Shown: positions 17,685 to 26,448 of the stretch, piece by piece
How positions within the stretch are numbered: the first letter of the stretch is position 1
How the letters are laid out: every line of letters starts with the position of its first letter
From: JAAYPI01 sp963668615
GTDB taxonomy: Bacteria; Bacteroidota; Bacteroidia; Bacteroidales; Paludibacteraceae
Assembly (NCBI GenBank): GCA_963668615.2
Contig: CAXXCL010000003.1
Location: 248,001-312,000, forward strand
Direction: 5' to 3'
DNA: 64,000 bases
The notes under the pieces: generated by a model
The model's input: only the letters and a program-made list of their open reading frames with translations
What the model was told of the DNA's origin: nothing
Databases searched by the model: none
Position numbers and translations under genes: made by a program

Positions 17685-19481
17685 TTACCTTTTTAGCGTA
17701 AAATGTCCCGAAAATGTCTTTCCACCTTTCAAGGTTATCAAGTACCAATAGTCTGTAGCTTGTTGTGGATTTCCTAAATAAATACCATTCCATGGTGTAA
17801 AATTGCCCTCATAACGAATCAATAATTTGCTAAACCGATCATAAATTTCCACCACATAACCATCATAACATTCTATATTCTTAATGTTCCAAGTATCTTG
17901 TACACCATCATTATTAGGCGAAAAATATTTGTCAGGAATCAGTTCATCACATTCTGAGGAATCATCCTTCCAACTTATTGTTGTCACAACAACACTATCA
18001 CACCCCGATACGGACGTATACCTACTTATCACTTCGGTTGGAAAAGAATATATTTGATTGTCTATCTGTATACTTTCTCCATGTTGAATAAATACCTGAT
18101 GAACAGTTTCGTATTCAGGAAGTACTTGCAAATTTAGCTGAACAATACTATCGCAGCCATTTTGCGATAAAAGGTGTAAACTATATATTTTTTCTCCCGA
18201 GTCTTTTTGTACTGGTAGATTAAAACCGTTTTCCGTATAAGAATCATTTTGGCAAATTGTATCTTTCAATTCCGTAGTTGTACTTGTTAACACAGACACA
18301 GTCACTGAGGTGCTTAAAGTTGTGTTATCAGCCAATGTACCTGTGACGGTATAGGTTGTTGTCGCCGTCGGAGAAGCTAGCGGATTTGCTATGGTAGTAC
18401 TACTTAACCCTGTAGCGGGAAACCAACTGTAACTCACAGCTCCACTTGCCTGTAATTCTACCGAAGAGCCGGAGCAAATCGTCGTGTCTTCTGAAACTAC
18501 CAAAGGACTTGCCGGACAATCTTGCACTGTTAAAGAAACAATATCAGACATCGAACGACAATTTACCAAATCAATGCTTCCGGCACTTGCTACAGCTACT
18601 CTATAAAAACCTGCATCAGAAGATTGAGTAGAAGAGATTGTTAACGTCTGCCCTGTTGCTATTTCAGTCCAATCCGACTGATTATAAGAAGCTATTGCAC
18701 TTTTAAACCATTTATATGTCAAAGGTTCAGTAAAAGTGCCATCATTAGTAAATTGTCCTGTTAAGGTTACCGTTTCACCTTTACAAACAGTATCATCAGG
18801 AGATATACTAACATTAGTAGGGGGTACACAAAGACGAATTTCTATATCATCTAACACCAAATCATTACCCTGTGTACTGCTCCCGTTATTCAATATTTTA
18901 AAAATAACAGATGATTGCCCCGAAGGCACCGTAAATGTTGCTCCATATTGATTCCAGTCATTTTCATTGGTTGTACCGGGCATCAGTCCGGTATTTTCTT
19001 TCAATAGCACATTCCCATTGATATCCTCAATAACAAACGACAAGCTAGCTTTCTGAAACTGATTTTCATAAGCCTGATTAATAGAATTTGCTGCCCAAAC
19101 AGAAAAATACAGTGAAGCACCTGCACACAAATCATCTATTTGACGCTTATAAAATTGTCCTGGAGTTGCTGAGGCATCCACTTGCATCAAATAACCACGA
19201 GTTTTATCGTTCGGATAAGTATGGTCATCCATGTGTGTCCAGTATAAACCATGATACCATCCCTCTTTACGAATAGCATAATTTCCTGCTCCACGTGGAT
19301 CTCCATCCGCCTTAAAAACAAATTCACACTCGGGAATAGCCGTAGTACTGTGATCTGGATCTTCAACTAAATTTCCACCAAAATCTTCTTTAAAAAGAAT
19401 GGTTCCATCAGTACAATCTTGTGATTTTGCTTCTACAACAGCAAAAAGTGATAATAAAGCATATAATAATATTTTTTTCAT
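17685..19481 (-). CDS. T9SS type B cargo protein with Ig/PKD-like domains
   Basis: The product has 598 residues. It has a signal peptide (first 20 residues), an N-terminal beta-sandwich resembling a carbohydrate-binding module (about 22-215, ending VLDDIEIRLC), Ig-like domains (about 220-325 and 330-400), and a type B sorting domain at about 510-598 (YFSPNNDGVQDTW, VEIYDRFSKLLI). It ends in SGHFTLKR, as does the truncated protein at 2-196. It is predicted to be exported and displayed on the surface. The binding target is unknown. Confidence 0.88.
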   Translation of the reverse strand: MKKILLYALLSLFAVVEAKSQDCTDGTILFKEDFGGNLVEDPDHSTTAIPECEFVFKADGDPRGAGNYAIRKEGWYHGLYWTHMDDHTYPNDKTRGYLMQVDASATPGQFYKRQIDDLCAGASLYFSVWAANSINQAYENQFQKASLSFVIEDINGNVLLKENTGLMPGTTNENDWNQYGATFTVPSGQSSVIFKILNNGSSTQGNDLVLDDIEIRLCVPPTNVSISPDDTVCKGETVTLTGQFTNDGTFTEPLTYKWFKSAIASYNQSDWTEIATGQTLTISSTQSSDAGFYRVAVASAGSIDLVNCRSMSDIVSLTVQDCPASPLVVSEDTTICSGSSVELQASGAVSYSWFPATGLSSTTIANPLASPTATTTYTVTGTLADNTTLSTSVTVSVLTSTTTELKDTICQNDSYTENGFNLPVQKDSGEKIYSLHLLSQNGCDSIVQLNLQVLPEYETVHQVFIQHGESIQIDNQIYSFPTEVISRYTSVSGCDSVVVTTISWKDDSSECDELIPDKYFSPNNDGVQDTWNIKNIECYDGYVVEIYDRFSKLLIRYEGNFTPWNGIYLGNPQQATDYWYLITLKGGKTFSGHFTLKR

Positions 19482-19500
19482 AAAAAAGTAAAAAAGTTAT

Positions 19501-19508
19501 CAAATGTA
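19501..19508 (-). promoter_or_regulatory. Promoter -7 element of the type B cargo gene
   Basis: Read on the minus strand this is TACATTTG, 19 bp before the ATG at 19481, giving a leader of about 13 nt. No clear -33 element is visible. Confidence 0.5.
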
Positions 19509-19621
19509 CTTAAGATAAATACATTTATCAACTACCCAAAAGGGTGGGCTTTTTTGAAAGAAAAAGAGAAAAATCACACATTTAAACTTGAGAAAAAGTT
19601 AAGAAATAAATAAAAAACACA

Positions 19622-19629
19622 TATTTTTG
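19622..19629 (+). promoter_or_regulatory. Promoter -7 element of the LuxR-type regulator
   Basis: TATTTTTG matches TAnnTTTG. Transcription would start near 19636, which is itself an ATG in frame with the regulator; this bears on the choice of start. Confidence 0.5.
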
Positions 19630-19653
19630 CAACTCATGCTAACCCTAATAAAA

Positions 19654-20409
19654 ATGACACCTTTCGATTTCCACACACCACCCTACGATTTGTTTTTTGA
19701 AGAAGAGCCTGATTATAATATAATTCGACAGAAAGTTGAGATATTGGATACGATTACAAAAATGAATGGTCAAAATGTCTGTATCATTGATTTTTACAAA
19801 AACAATTACTTCTACATATCTCCAAATCATATTTTTAATTGCGGTTATTCTCTTACCAAAATAAAAGAAATGGGTCAAAAATTTCCGGAATTGATTATTT
19901 ATGAAGAAGATATGGAAAAAGAAAGCATAACAAAAGACGCAATGTGTGCTTTTTTTGCTACAAAAAATATCAAAAGTCAAGAGAAAATGACTTATTTTAG
20001 TTCCCACAGACTAAAACATAAAAACGGTAATATTTTAACCATCCTAAATCAATACAAACCTTTTTTATTCGATTCGGCAGGAAAGATGTGGATGACAATT
20101 GGAATCTCAACCTTGTCTACAAAAAATCATTTTGTCGAATCTTTCATTGAGGTAGAAGGTACCAATGAAAGATTTATTTTTAATCCGCAAAAAAAAGATT
20201 TCAATCAAATTCATAAAATAAATCTATCCAGTAAGGAACAACAAATTCTAATATTAGCATCTCAAGGGTACACTTCAAAAGAAATAGCAGCCACACAAGA
20301 AGTCAGCCTAAATACAATTAAATTTCACAAACAAAATATTCTTCTCAAACTTAATGCTCAAAATATCTCGGAAGCTATCTTATACGCCTATTCACACAAT
20401 CTTTTTTAA
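19654..20409 (+). CDS. PAS-like / LuxR-type transcriptional regulator
   Basis: The product has 251 residues from the ATG at 19654 (MTPFDFHTPPYDLFF). An in-frame ATG at 19636 lies on the predicted transcription start, and the TTG at 19627 lies within the promoter, so the later start is preferred. Residues 35-165 look like a PAS fold (GQNVCIIDF, NHIFNCGYS, HRLKHKNGNILTILN). The C-terminal 62 residues are a LuxR/GerE helix-turn-helix (LSSKEQQILILASQGYTSKE, then SLNTIKFHKQNI). There is no receiver domain, so it probably senses a small ligand directly. Its targets are unknown; the divergent T9SS cargo gene is one candidate. Confidence 0.85.
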   Translation: MTPFDFHTPPYDLFFEEEPDYNIIRQKVEILDTITKMNGQNVCIIDFYKNNYFYISPNHIFNCGYSLTKIKEMGQKFPELIIYEEDMEKESITKDAMCAFFATKNIKSQEKMTYFSSHRLKHKNGNILTILNQYKPFLFDSAGKMWMTIGISTLSTKNHFVESFIEVEGTNERFIFNPQKKDFNQIHKINLSSKEQQILILASQGYTSKEIAATQEVSLNTIKFHKQNILLKLNAQNISEAILYAYSHNLF

Positions 20410-20416
20410 ACAGACC

Positions 20417-21562
20417 TTATTTCGCCAATTCCAAAATTTCCCGAGCCACTGTTCCCGTTACATTATGACATTCTCCGAAAGCCACATTTCGAGCGTTAAA
20501 ACGTCGTTCTACCTGCATTATAGTAGAATCCGTTATACCCACCTCATGAAGTTTTGTTACTAATCCCAATGAACGAAAAAAGTCTTCTGTCTTCTGAATA
20601 ATCTCCATTACCTTTTCTTCATCCGTTCCCGTCGTTATCTTCCATACCCGCTCTCCATACTGCAGAATCTTTTTCTCTTTTTGCTCTTTCAATCTCCGCA
20701 TTGTAGCCGGAAAAACAATAGCCAAACTCTGTCCATGTGTAATACCATGCAATGCCGTCAATTCGTGTCCAATCATATGTGTAGACCAATCTTGTTCTAC
20801 GCCCATAGCAATAAACCCATTGAGACCCATAGTAGCAGAAAGCATAAAATTGCTCATTAAGTCATAATCTTTTTTATTTTCTTTAATCTTAGGAGCTATT
20901 TCTACCAAAACCTGTAAAATTCCCTCTGCCCACCTATCCATCAACAGAGACTGATTAGGAAAAGTCAAATATTGTTCCATCACATGAACAAAAGTATCCG
21001 CTACTCCACATGCAATTTGAAAAGAAGGCAAAGAATATGTAGTTTCGGGGTCAAGAATAGAAAATTCAGGATAAGAAAAATTAAAAGGAAACTTTTCTTT
21101 TGTCTCCACATTTGAAATAACAGCTCCCGTATTCATTTCTGAACCTGTTGCAGGTAATGTCATTACATCACAAAAAGGAAGTGCATATTTGATTAATTTG
21201 GAATTGATGACCAAATTCCAGGGGTCTCCATTATAAGGGATAGACACAGCTATTAATTTCGTAGCATCAAGCACAGAGCCACCACCTACGGACAGTAAAA
21301 AATCTATACCATTCTTTTTCCCGAGCTCTACGGCTTTTCTTATAGTATCAACTGTAGGATTAGGTTCAATGCCCCAGAACTCGACACATACATGCTTGCT
21401 CATCGCCTGTTTTACTTGCTCATAGACCCCATTCTTTCTTGCACTGCCTCCACCAAAAACAATCATCACCTTTTTGTCCAAAGGTATTTCTGTAGTCAAC
21501 GACGAAATAGAACCTTTTCCGAAAATCAACTTTGTGGAGTTATAAAATACAAAATTTCTCAT
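20417..21562 (-). CDS. Iron-containing alcohol dehydrogenase
   Basis: The product has 381 residues from the ATG at 21562 (MRNFVFYNSTKLIFGKG), which is the usual N-terminus of the family; the frame runs further upstream but without homology-like sequence. The nucleotide loop GGGSVLDATK and the metal site are visible: D and H in GVADTFVHVMEQY, then histidines in HMIGHELTALHGITHGQ. The closest subgroup is the butanol dehydrogenase/YqhD type, which reduces aldehydes with NADPH. It is convergent with the LuxR-type gene, seven bases apart, and follows the terminator of the phosphorylase gene. Confidence 0.92.
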   Translation of the reverse strand: MRNFVFYNSTKLIFGKGSISSLTTEIPLDKKVMIVFGGGSARKNGVYEQVKQAMSKHVCVEFWGIEPNPTVDTIRKAVELGKKNGIDFLLSVGGGSVLDATKLIAVSIPYNGDPWNLVINSKLIKYALPFCDVMTLPATGSEMNTGAVISNVETKEKFPFNFSYPEFSILDPETTYSLPSFQIACGVADTFVHVMEQYLTFPNQSLLMDRWAEGILQVLVEIAPKIKENKKDYDLMSNFMLSATMGLNGFIAMGVEQDWSTHMIGHELTALHGITHGQSLAIVFPATMRRLKEQKEKKILQYGERVWKITTGTDEEKVMEIIQKTEDFFRSLGLVTKLHEVGITDSTIMQVERRFNARNVAFGECHNVTGTVAREILELAK

Positions 21563-21610
21563 AATATTTATCATTTGTCTAAAAAATACAAAAGCAAATA
21601 TAAGCAAAAA

Positions 21611-21640
21611 AGAAGAGCATTCAGTAGAATGCTCTTCTTT
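21611..21640 (-). terminator. Intrinsic terminator of the glucan phosphorylase gene
   Basis: AGAAGAGCATTC (21611-21622) is perfectly complementary to GAATGCTCTTCT (21627-21638). On the minus strand a run of T follows (the A run at 21606-21611 of the plus strand). Confidence 0.85.
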
Positions 21641-21665
21641 ATAAGTAAAACAAATAATTTATGTG

Positions 21666-24233
21666 TTAAAACCAGCGTACGTAACAAAAATCTTGACGAT
21701 GTGGTAAATCGCTGTTCTTAGGGAACATACGGAAAGAATATTTAAATGAACCTCCATTTATAATCTCTAAATTCAATTCAAAGGTCAACTTTGTGCCCTC
21801 TGTTTTTACTAGACTCAATTCTTTCACAGAATAAAACTTATCAACACCTTCGGCTGTAGGAACTGTAGAGACACCTTCTACTCCTATTGAATTAAGAAGA
21901 GAAGCATCCTTAACGTCTATTTCTACAGTTACTTTATGAACCTGACCTACTTCCGTTACAGGATGGAACGTATCCGAAACGACTAATGAACAAACTTCAA
22001 TGCTATCCCATCTTGCTGCAACATTTTCTTTCCATGCTGCTATTTCTTTTGCTTTTGCAAAATCTTTCGCTTTCAAAGCCTTACCTCGCTTAGCCTGTTT
22101 AGTATAGAATCTTTCGATATAATCATCTAACATCCTCTTTGTTGTATAAAAAGGAGATATTTTAGCAAAAGAATTTTTGACAAATTGAACCCAATCAGGA
22201 GAATATCCCTTACTATTTTTAGCAAAATACAAAGGTATTATTTCTGTTTCCAACATACTATAAATAGTAGCAGCATCAAGCTGATCTTGGTGTTCTTGAT
22301 TTTTATAGGTACGTTTATCTGTTAAAGCCCAACCGGCTCCCTCTTTATAACCTTCATACCACCAACCATCAAGTACAGAAAAATTCAATACCCCATTCAT
22401 TTGAGCTTTTTCTCCGGATGTTCCGGAAGCTTCCAATGGACGAGTTGGAGTATTCAACCAAATATCGACACCTGAAATCAATCGTTTAGCCAAAGCCATA
22501 TCATAATTTTCAAGGAAAATAACTTTACCTATAAATTCCGGCAACTTGGAAATTTCAACAATACGCTGAATCAATTTTTGTCCACCGGCATCAGCAGGGT
22601 GTGCTTTACCTGTATAAATAAATTGTACAGGGAAATTTGGATTGTTTACTATTCTTGAAAGTCGTTCCAAATCAGTAAACAACAAGTGAGCTCTTTTGTA
22701 TGTTGCAAAACGACGTCCAAAACCTATTGTCAAAGCATTTGGATTGATTTTTTCCAAAACGCTCACAACACGAGAAGGATCTCCTTGGTTCTGCAACCAA
22801 TTAGATGCACATTTTTCTTTAATATAGTCTATTAATTTCAGCTTTAATGCCTGACGAGTAGCCCAAATTTCCTCATCGGAAACCTTGTATATATTTTCCC
22901 AAAATTTAGGATCTGATTGTGAACCTAAAAATTCTTTACCAAAAGCCTTAACATGTAATTTTTGCCACTCAGAAGCTGCCCACGTAGGATAATGGACACC
23001 ATTCGTTACCCAACTTACATGTGATTCTTCAGGGAAATAACCTTCCCAAATATTTTTAAACATTTCCTGAGAAACCTTTCCATGTAACCAACTTACACCA
23101 TTCACTTCTTGACAAGTATTGCAAGCAAAAACAGTTACAGAAAATTTTTCTGTCAAATCTCCCGGAACTTCGCGTCCCATATTCATGAAATCAGTCCAAG
23201 GCATTCCCAATTGATTAGCAAAATCATACATGTAGCGTTGGAATAATTCTTCTTCAAATTTATCATGACCTGCAGGAACCGGTGTATGAGTTGTAAACAA
23301 TCCTGACACACGAACAATCTCAAGGGCTTCATTAAATGATAAGCCTTTTTCTCTCATCAAGTCAATCAGACGTTGAACATTAAGAAATGCTGCATGCCCT
23401 TCATTACAATGGTATACCTCTTTTTCTATACCCAATTGTTTAAGAGCGGCCATACCGCCTATGCCTAGCATGATTTCTTGTTTCAAACGATGTTCATTAT
23501 CACCACCGTACAATTGGTAAGTAATTGTTCTATCGAATTCGCTATTTAATTCCGTATCAGTATCCAATAAAATCAGATTGACACGACCCACGGAAACTTT
23601 CCATAAATTGGCATAAATGTTTCTTCCTGGATAAGGAATGGAAATAACCACAGGATTTCCATTTCCATCTGTAATTTGCTCTATTGGCAATGTATCAAAA
23701 ACTTGTGCCTCATACAAAGCTACTTGTTCTCCATTCATTGACAAAGATTGTGTAAAATAACCATAACGATATAAAAATCCAACAGCAGTCATATCTACAT
23801 TGCAATCGCTAGCTTCTTTTAAGTAGTCGCCGGCAAGTACACCTAAACCTCCTGAATAAATTTTTAAAATATCGGTCAAACCGTACTCCATGCTAAAATA
23901 AGCAATCGAGGGGACTGATTGACTGGGCTTAACATCCATGTATGCTCTAAAATTGGCATAAACTTTATCCATCTTCTTCATGAAAGATTCATTCTTTGCC
24001 AACTCTTTATATTCTTCACTTCTAAGTTTTTGTAAAAAAACGACAGGATTACCACCAACTTCCTTCCAAAGTTGGTCATTCATTTCTTTAAAAAGATCTA
24101 CAACTTCATAATTCCATACCCACCAAAGATTTTTTGATATCTCTTGCAATTTTTCAAATTCTTTAGGTGCATTAAATTTTACAGTAACAGGTCTCCAATT
24201 GGGATAATTTACATTACTAACTTTTAGTTTCAT
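21666..24233 (-). CDS. glgP: Alpha-glucan phosphorylase
   Basis: The product has 855 residues. The N-terminal SKNLWWVWNYEV and SIAYFSMEYGL motifs and the GGLGVLAGDYLKEA loop are those of the GT35 family of alpha-glucan phosphorylases (short, archaeal/bacterial type). The pyridoxal-phosphate lysine lies in EASGTSGEKAQMNG, followed by NFSVLDGWWYEGY. A C-terminal beta-sandwich extension (about 740-855) is common in Bacteroidota versions. It splits storage or imported alpha-glucan with phosphate to glucose 1-phosphate in the cytosol. It fits with the exported alpha-amylase at 60205. It is a single gene with its own promoter and terminator. Confidence 0.94.
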   Translation of the reverse strand: MKLKVSNVNYPNWRPVTVKFNAPKEFEKLQEISKNLWWVWNYEVVDLFKEMNDQLWKEVGGNPVVFLQKLRSEEYKELAKNESFMKKMDKVYANFRAYMDVKPSQSVPSIAYFSMEYGLTDILKIYSGGLGVLAGDYLKEASDCNVDMTAVGFLYRYGYFTQSLSMNGEQVALYEAQVFDTLPIEQITDGNGNPVVISIPYPGRNIYANLWKVSVGRVNLILLDTDTELNSEFDRTITYQLYGGDNEHRLKQEIMLGIGGMAALKQLGIEKEVYHCNEGHAAFLNVQRLIDLMREKGLSFNEALEIVRVSGLFTTHTPVPAGHDKFEEELFQRYMYDFANQLGMPWTDFMNMGREVPGDLTEKFSVTVFACNTCQEVNGVSWLHGKVSQEMFKNIWEGYFPEESHVSWVTNGVHYPTWAASEWQKLHVKAFGKEFLGSQSDPKFWENIYKVSDEEIWATRQALKLKLIDYIKEKCASNWLQNQGDPSRVVSVLEKINPNALTIGFGRRFATYKRAHLLFTDLERLSRIVNNPNFPVQFIYTGKAHPADAGGQKLIQRIVEISKLPEFIGKVIFLENYDMALAKRLISGVDIWLNTPTRPLEASGTSGEKAQMNGVLNFSVLDGWWYEGYKEGAGWALTDKRTYKNQEHQDQLDAATIYSMLETEIIPLYFAKNSKGYSPDWVQFVKNSFAKISPFYTTKRMLDDYIERFYTKQAKRGKALKAKDFAKAKEIAAWKENVAARWDSIEVCSLVVSDTFHPVTEVGQVHKVTVEIDVKDASLLNSIGVEGVSTVPTAEGVDKFYSVKELSLVKTEGTKLTFELNLEIINGGSFKYSFRMFPKNSDLPHRQDFCYVRWF

Positions 24234-24544
24234 ATTGATTAGGTTAAAATAAAATTACAATCTATTTATCTATATCCATGGCAAAAAAATGACATATTCA
24301 TTTTTTCACTTCACGGGAGCACAAAGATATATGTTTTGTTTTTACAAACAAGTTTTTCGGGCAAAAACAAGTCTATATGTTAATATTTTATCTGTAATTC
24401 GGCAAATAAAACGACCGCAAACGTTTGAAATATCATCCTACAAAAAATCGAGAAATAAATCCAATCTCTTCGCAATTTATAGAAACTCATTTTGTAAAAC
24501 AGAGGTACTAAAAAGGTTTTATTACTAAAACACAGCTCCTTCAG
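24234..24544 (-). promoter_or_regulatory. Leader and promoter region of the phosphorylase gene
   Basis: On the minus strand CTTG at 24352-24349, a 19-bp spacer and TATCTTTG at 24329-24322 form a good promoter. Transcription would start near 24315, leaving a leader of about 80 nt before the ATG at 24233. The remainder of this AT-rich stretch (24355-24544) holds no gene I can support. Confidence 0.5.
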
Positions 24545-24588
24545 CAAAAAAAATGAGGAACGAAAGACCTGAATCATTCGTTCCTCAT
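24545..24588 (-). terminator. Intrinsic terminator of the tRNA-Tyr/tRNA-Gly unit
   Basis: ATGAGGAACGAA (24553-24564) pairs perfectly with TTCGTTCCTCAT (24577-24588); on the minus strand eight T follow. It begins three bases after the 3' end of tRNA-Gly. Confidence 0.88.
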
Positions 24589-24590
24589 AG

Positions 24591-24663
24591 AGCGGAAAAC
24601 GGGACTCAAACCCGCGACCCTCAGCTTGGAAGGCTAATGCTCTATCAACTGAGCTATTTCCGC
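24591..24663 (-). tRNA. tRNA-Gly (anticodon TCC)
   Basis: A 73-base cloverleaf. The acceptor arms GCGGAAA and TTTCCGC pair fully, the D arm has AGCTCAGTTGATAGAGC, the anticodon loop is CTTCCAA and the T arm contains GGTTTGAGTCC. CCA is not encoded. It lies seven bases after tRNA-Tyr in the same transcript. Confidence 0.95.
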
Positions 24664-24670
24664 AATTTTG

Positions 24671-24753
24671 TGGGCAGTGATGGATTCGAACCACCGAAGT
24701 CGAAAGACAGCTGAGTTACAGTCAGCCCCATTTGGCCACTCTGGTAACTGCCC
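24671..24753 (-). tRNA. tRNA-Tyr (anticodon GTA)
   Basis: An 83-base class II tRNA with a long variable arm. The acceptor arms GGGCAGT and ACTGCCC pair, the anticodon loop is CTGTAAC, and the T arm has GGTTCGAATCC. It is the first of the two tRNAs in the minus-strand unit downstream of ribH. Confidence 0.95.
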
Positions 24754-24787
24754 GAAAAGCGACGCAAAGGTAAACACTAAAAATTAA

Positions 24788-25279
24788 TTAGCAAAATAAA
24801 TTTGCCATTTTTATAGCGGTTATCGCTCCTTCTACGCCTTTGTTACCATCTTTACCCCCTGCTCTATTTAGTGCTTGTTCTAAACTAGACACAGTAAGCA
24901 AGCCAAAAACAACGGGTACTGAACTCTTCGTATTTAAACAACTAACACCTTGCGTTACTCCCTGACAAACATAATCAAAATGAGGTGTTTCACCTTGAAT
25001 TACGCAACCCAATACTATTATTGCATTATATTTATGCTCACTTTGCAGTTTCCCTGCGGCATATATCAATTCGAATGCACCCGGCACATGAAACACTGAA
25101 ACATTCTCCTCAATAACACCATTTTCCAACAATGCATCGTAAGCTCCACTGAGCAAGTTATGTGTAACATTCGAATTCCAATCGGCTACCACTATCGCAT
25201 ATTTCTGTTCCGCCAAATGACCTTTATCAGGCATAAGCGAAACATCGTACTGAGATAAATTGTGGTATTTTGTTGCCAT
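24788..25279 (-). CDS. ribH: 6,7-dimethyl-8-ribityllumazine synthase
   Basis: The product has 163 residues, the normal size. Conserved motifs are VADWNSNVTHNLLSGAYDAL near the N-terminus, VFHVPGAFELIYAAGKL, VLGCVIQGETPHFDYVC with the catalytic histidine, and NRAGGKDGNKGVEGA near the end. The enzyme condenses 5-amino-6-ribitylaminouracil with dihydroxybutanone phosphate in riboflavin synthesis. It follows the TPR-protein gene by 30 bp and is probably cotranscribed with it; no FMN riboswitch is visible in the short gap. Confidence 0.95.
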   Translation of the reverse strand: MATKYHNLSQYDVSLMPDKGHLAEQKYAIVVADWNSNVTHNLLSGAYDALLENGVIEENVSVFHVPGAFELIYAAGKLQSEHKYNAIIVLGCVIQGETPHFDYVCQGVTQGVSCLNTKSSVPVVFGLLTVSSLEQALNRAGGKDGNKGVEGAITAIKMANLFC

Positions 25280-25309
25280 ACTTTCTACAAAAAATAAAAT
25301 AATAAATGA

Positions 25310-26011
25310 CTATTTTGCAGATTTTGCTCTCTCAATATACTTATCAATTTCTTCCACTGTTGAAAAACCACTTATTTGATTGGTATATTTTTCCTTAATC
25401 TGTTTATACATCTCAATGGCCTTATCATATTTTGAAAGACTTTCGTAAGCTTTTCCGGCTTTCATTAAGTAGAGAGGTGCGATCAATGGACTTTCTGAAT
25501 TTCCAGCTTTCAAGAAGTATTCAATACCTTTTTCTATTTGTCCTTTTTGAACATAACAGTCACCTATGGTTCCAAGTACAGAAAAAGACACAAGTTGATC
25601 TTCTCCCGAAAATTGATTCAAATATTTGATTGCACTGTCATATTTTCCTAATCTGTAATAGCAAATACCTGCATAGGCTGCAGCCAAGTTTGCACTTTCA
25701 GTCATTTTGTAATTATCTATAATTGACAAAAAACCATCAAACTCAACACTATCGCCATTCAGGGCAACTTTATATTTTTCTTGCATAAAATATCTTTGTC
25801 CAACAGACATCATTTCTTCAGCAGCTTTTTCTCGGGGTGCTACATAGTAATTTTGAAATAATAAATAACCTAAAACAACTGCAACCACAACCGCTAAACC
25901 AATAAGAAGTGCTTTTTGATTTTTTTCCACAAATCTTTCAGATGTGCTTAGAACATTTTCTATTGCACCTAAATCTTTTTCAGTTTCTCCAACTTTTTTA
26001 CCACTTGCCAT
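25310..26011 (-). CDS. Membrane-anchored tetratricopeptide repeat protein
   Basis: The product has 233 residues. A cytosolic N-terminus of about 33 residues is followed by one membrane segment (ALLIGLAVVVAVVLGYLLF), after which TPR-like helical repeats face the periplasm (ESANLAAAYAGICYYRLGKY, YLMKAGKAYESLSKYDKAIE). The layout resembles the YfgM/TPR proteins that assist envelope protein folding at the Sec translocon, and it is common next to ribH in Bacteroidota. The function is an inference. Confidence 0.8.
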   Translation of the reverse strand: MASGKKVGETEKDLGAIENVLSTSERFVEKNQKALLIGLAVVVAVVLGYLLFQNYYVAPREKAAEEMMSVGQRYFMQEKYKVALNGDSVEFDGFLSIIDNYKMTESANLAAAYAGICYYRLGKYDSAIKYLNQFSGEDQLVSFSVLGTIGDCYVQKGQIEKGIEYFLKAGNSESPLIAPLYLMKAGKAYESLSKYDKAIEMYKQIKEKYTNQISGFSTVEEIDKYIERAKSAK

Positions 26012-26049
26012 AATATTGTTATTATTTATTTTATTCTTAAATTAGACCA

Positions 26050-26057
26050 CAAAAATA
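26050..26057 (-). promoter_or_regulatory. Promoter -7 element of the TPR-ribH unit
   Basis: TATTTTTG on the minus strand, 38 bp before the ATG at 26011, giving a leader of about 32 nt. Confidence 0.45.
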
Positions 26058-26119
26058 TATATTTTTCTTGATACAAGGAGTTTTTGGTATTCATTTTTTC
26101 AATTATTTTACACGAAGCA

Positions 26120-26149
26120 TTGGTAAATACAAAAAATATTGTAATTTTG
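26120..26149 (+). promoter_or_regulatory. Promoter of tRNA-Cys
   Basis: TTGG at 26120-26123, an 18-bp spacer and TAATTTTG at 26142-26149. Transcription would start near 26156, about 17 bases before the mature tRNA. Confidence 0.55.
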
Positions 26150-26172
26150 CATCCGCTAACCACTAATAATAA

Positions 26173-26243
26173 GGTTCCTTGGCCGAGTGGCTAGGCACCG
26201 GTCTGCAAAACCGTTTACGGCGGTTCGAATCCGCCAGGAACCT
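26173..26243 (+). tRNA. tRNA-Cys (anticodon GCA)
   Basis: A 71-base cloverleaf. Acceptor arms GGTTCCT and AGGAACC pair fully, the anticodon loop is CTGCAAA, the T arm is GGCGG-TTCGAAT-CCGCC and the discriminator base is T, as expected for tRNA-Cys. CCA is not encoded. Confidence 0.95.
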
Positions 26244-26251
26244 CAACTTTT

Positions 26252-26290
26252 AGACTTCAATGAAATCAAAATTTCATTGAAGTCTTTTCT
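26252..26290 (+). terminator. Intrinsic terminator of tRNA-Cys
   Basis: AGACTTCAATGAAAT (26252-26266) is perfectly complementary to ATTTCATTGAAGTCT (26271-26285), followed by TTTTCT. It begins eight bases after the tRNA. Confidence 0.88.
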
Positions 26291-26396
26291 ATAAAGATTA
26301 ATACCCATTTCTGGATTTTCTTTTGGACATACTAAAATTCTCTTCATATCAGCAAAATTTAGCCCTGTTATTTACTGCATAAATAAAGTAAATATT

Positions 26397-26404
26397 TATC
26401 TTTG
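26397..26404 (+). promoter_or_regulatory. Promoter -7 element of lysC
   Basis: TATCTTTG, 44 bp before the ATG at 26449; the leader would be about 38 nt. A TTTAC at 26371-26375 could serve as a weak -33 element. No lysine riboswitch is visible. Confidence 0.5.
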
Positions 26405-26448
26405 CAGTTGGTTTGATCGCAATAATAACACATCAAAATTTTAAAAAA

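Noticed and set aside
19645..20007. 120-codon open frame on the minus strand
   Set aside because: Antisense to the PAS/LuxR gene and without any recognisable motif; its composition mirrors the coding strand.
24380..24694. 104-codon open frame overlapping the tRNA genes
   Set aside because: It runs through tRNA-Gly and its terminator, so it is a chance frame.
24756..25310. FMN riboswitch for ribH
   Set aside because: Only 30 bp separate ribH from the gene before it, and no RFN-like element is visible.
26244..26448. Lysine riboswitch ahead of lysC
   Set aside because: After the tRNA-Cys terminator there is only an AT-rich promoter region and a leader of about 38 nt, too short for a riboswitch.
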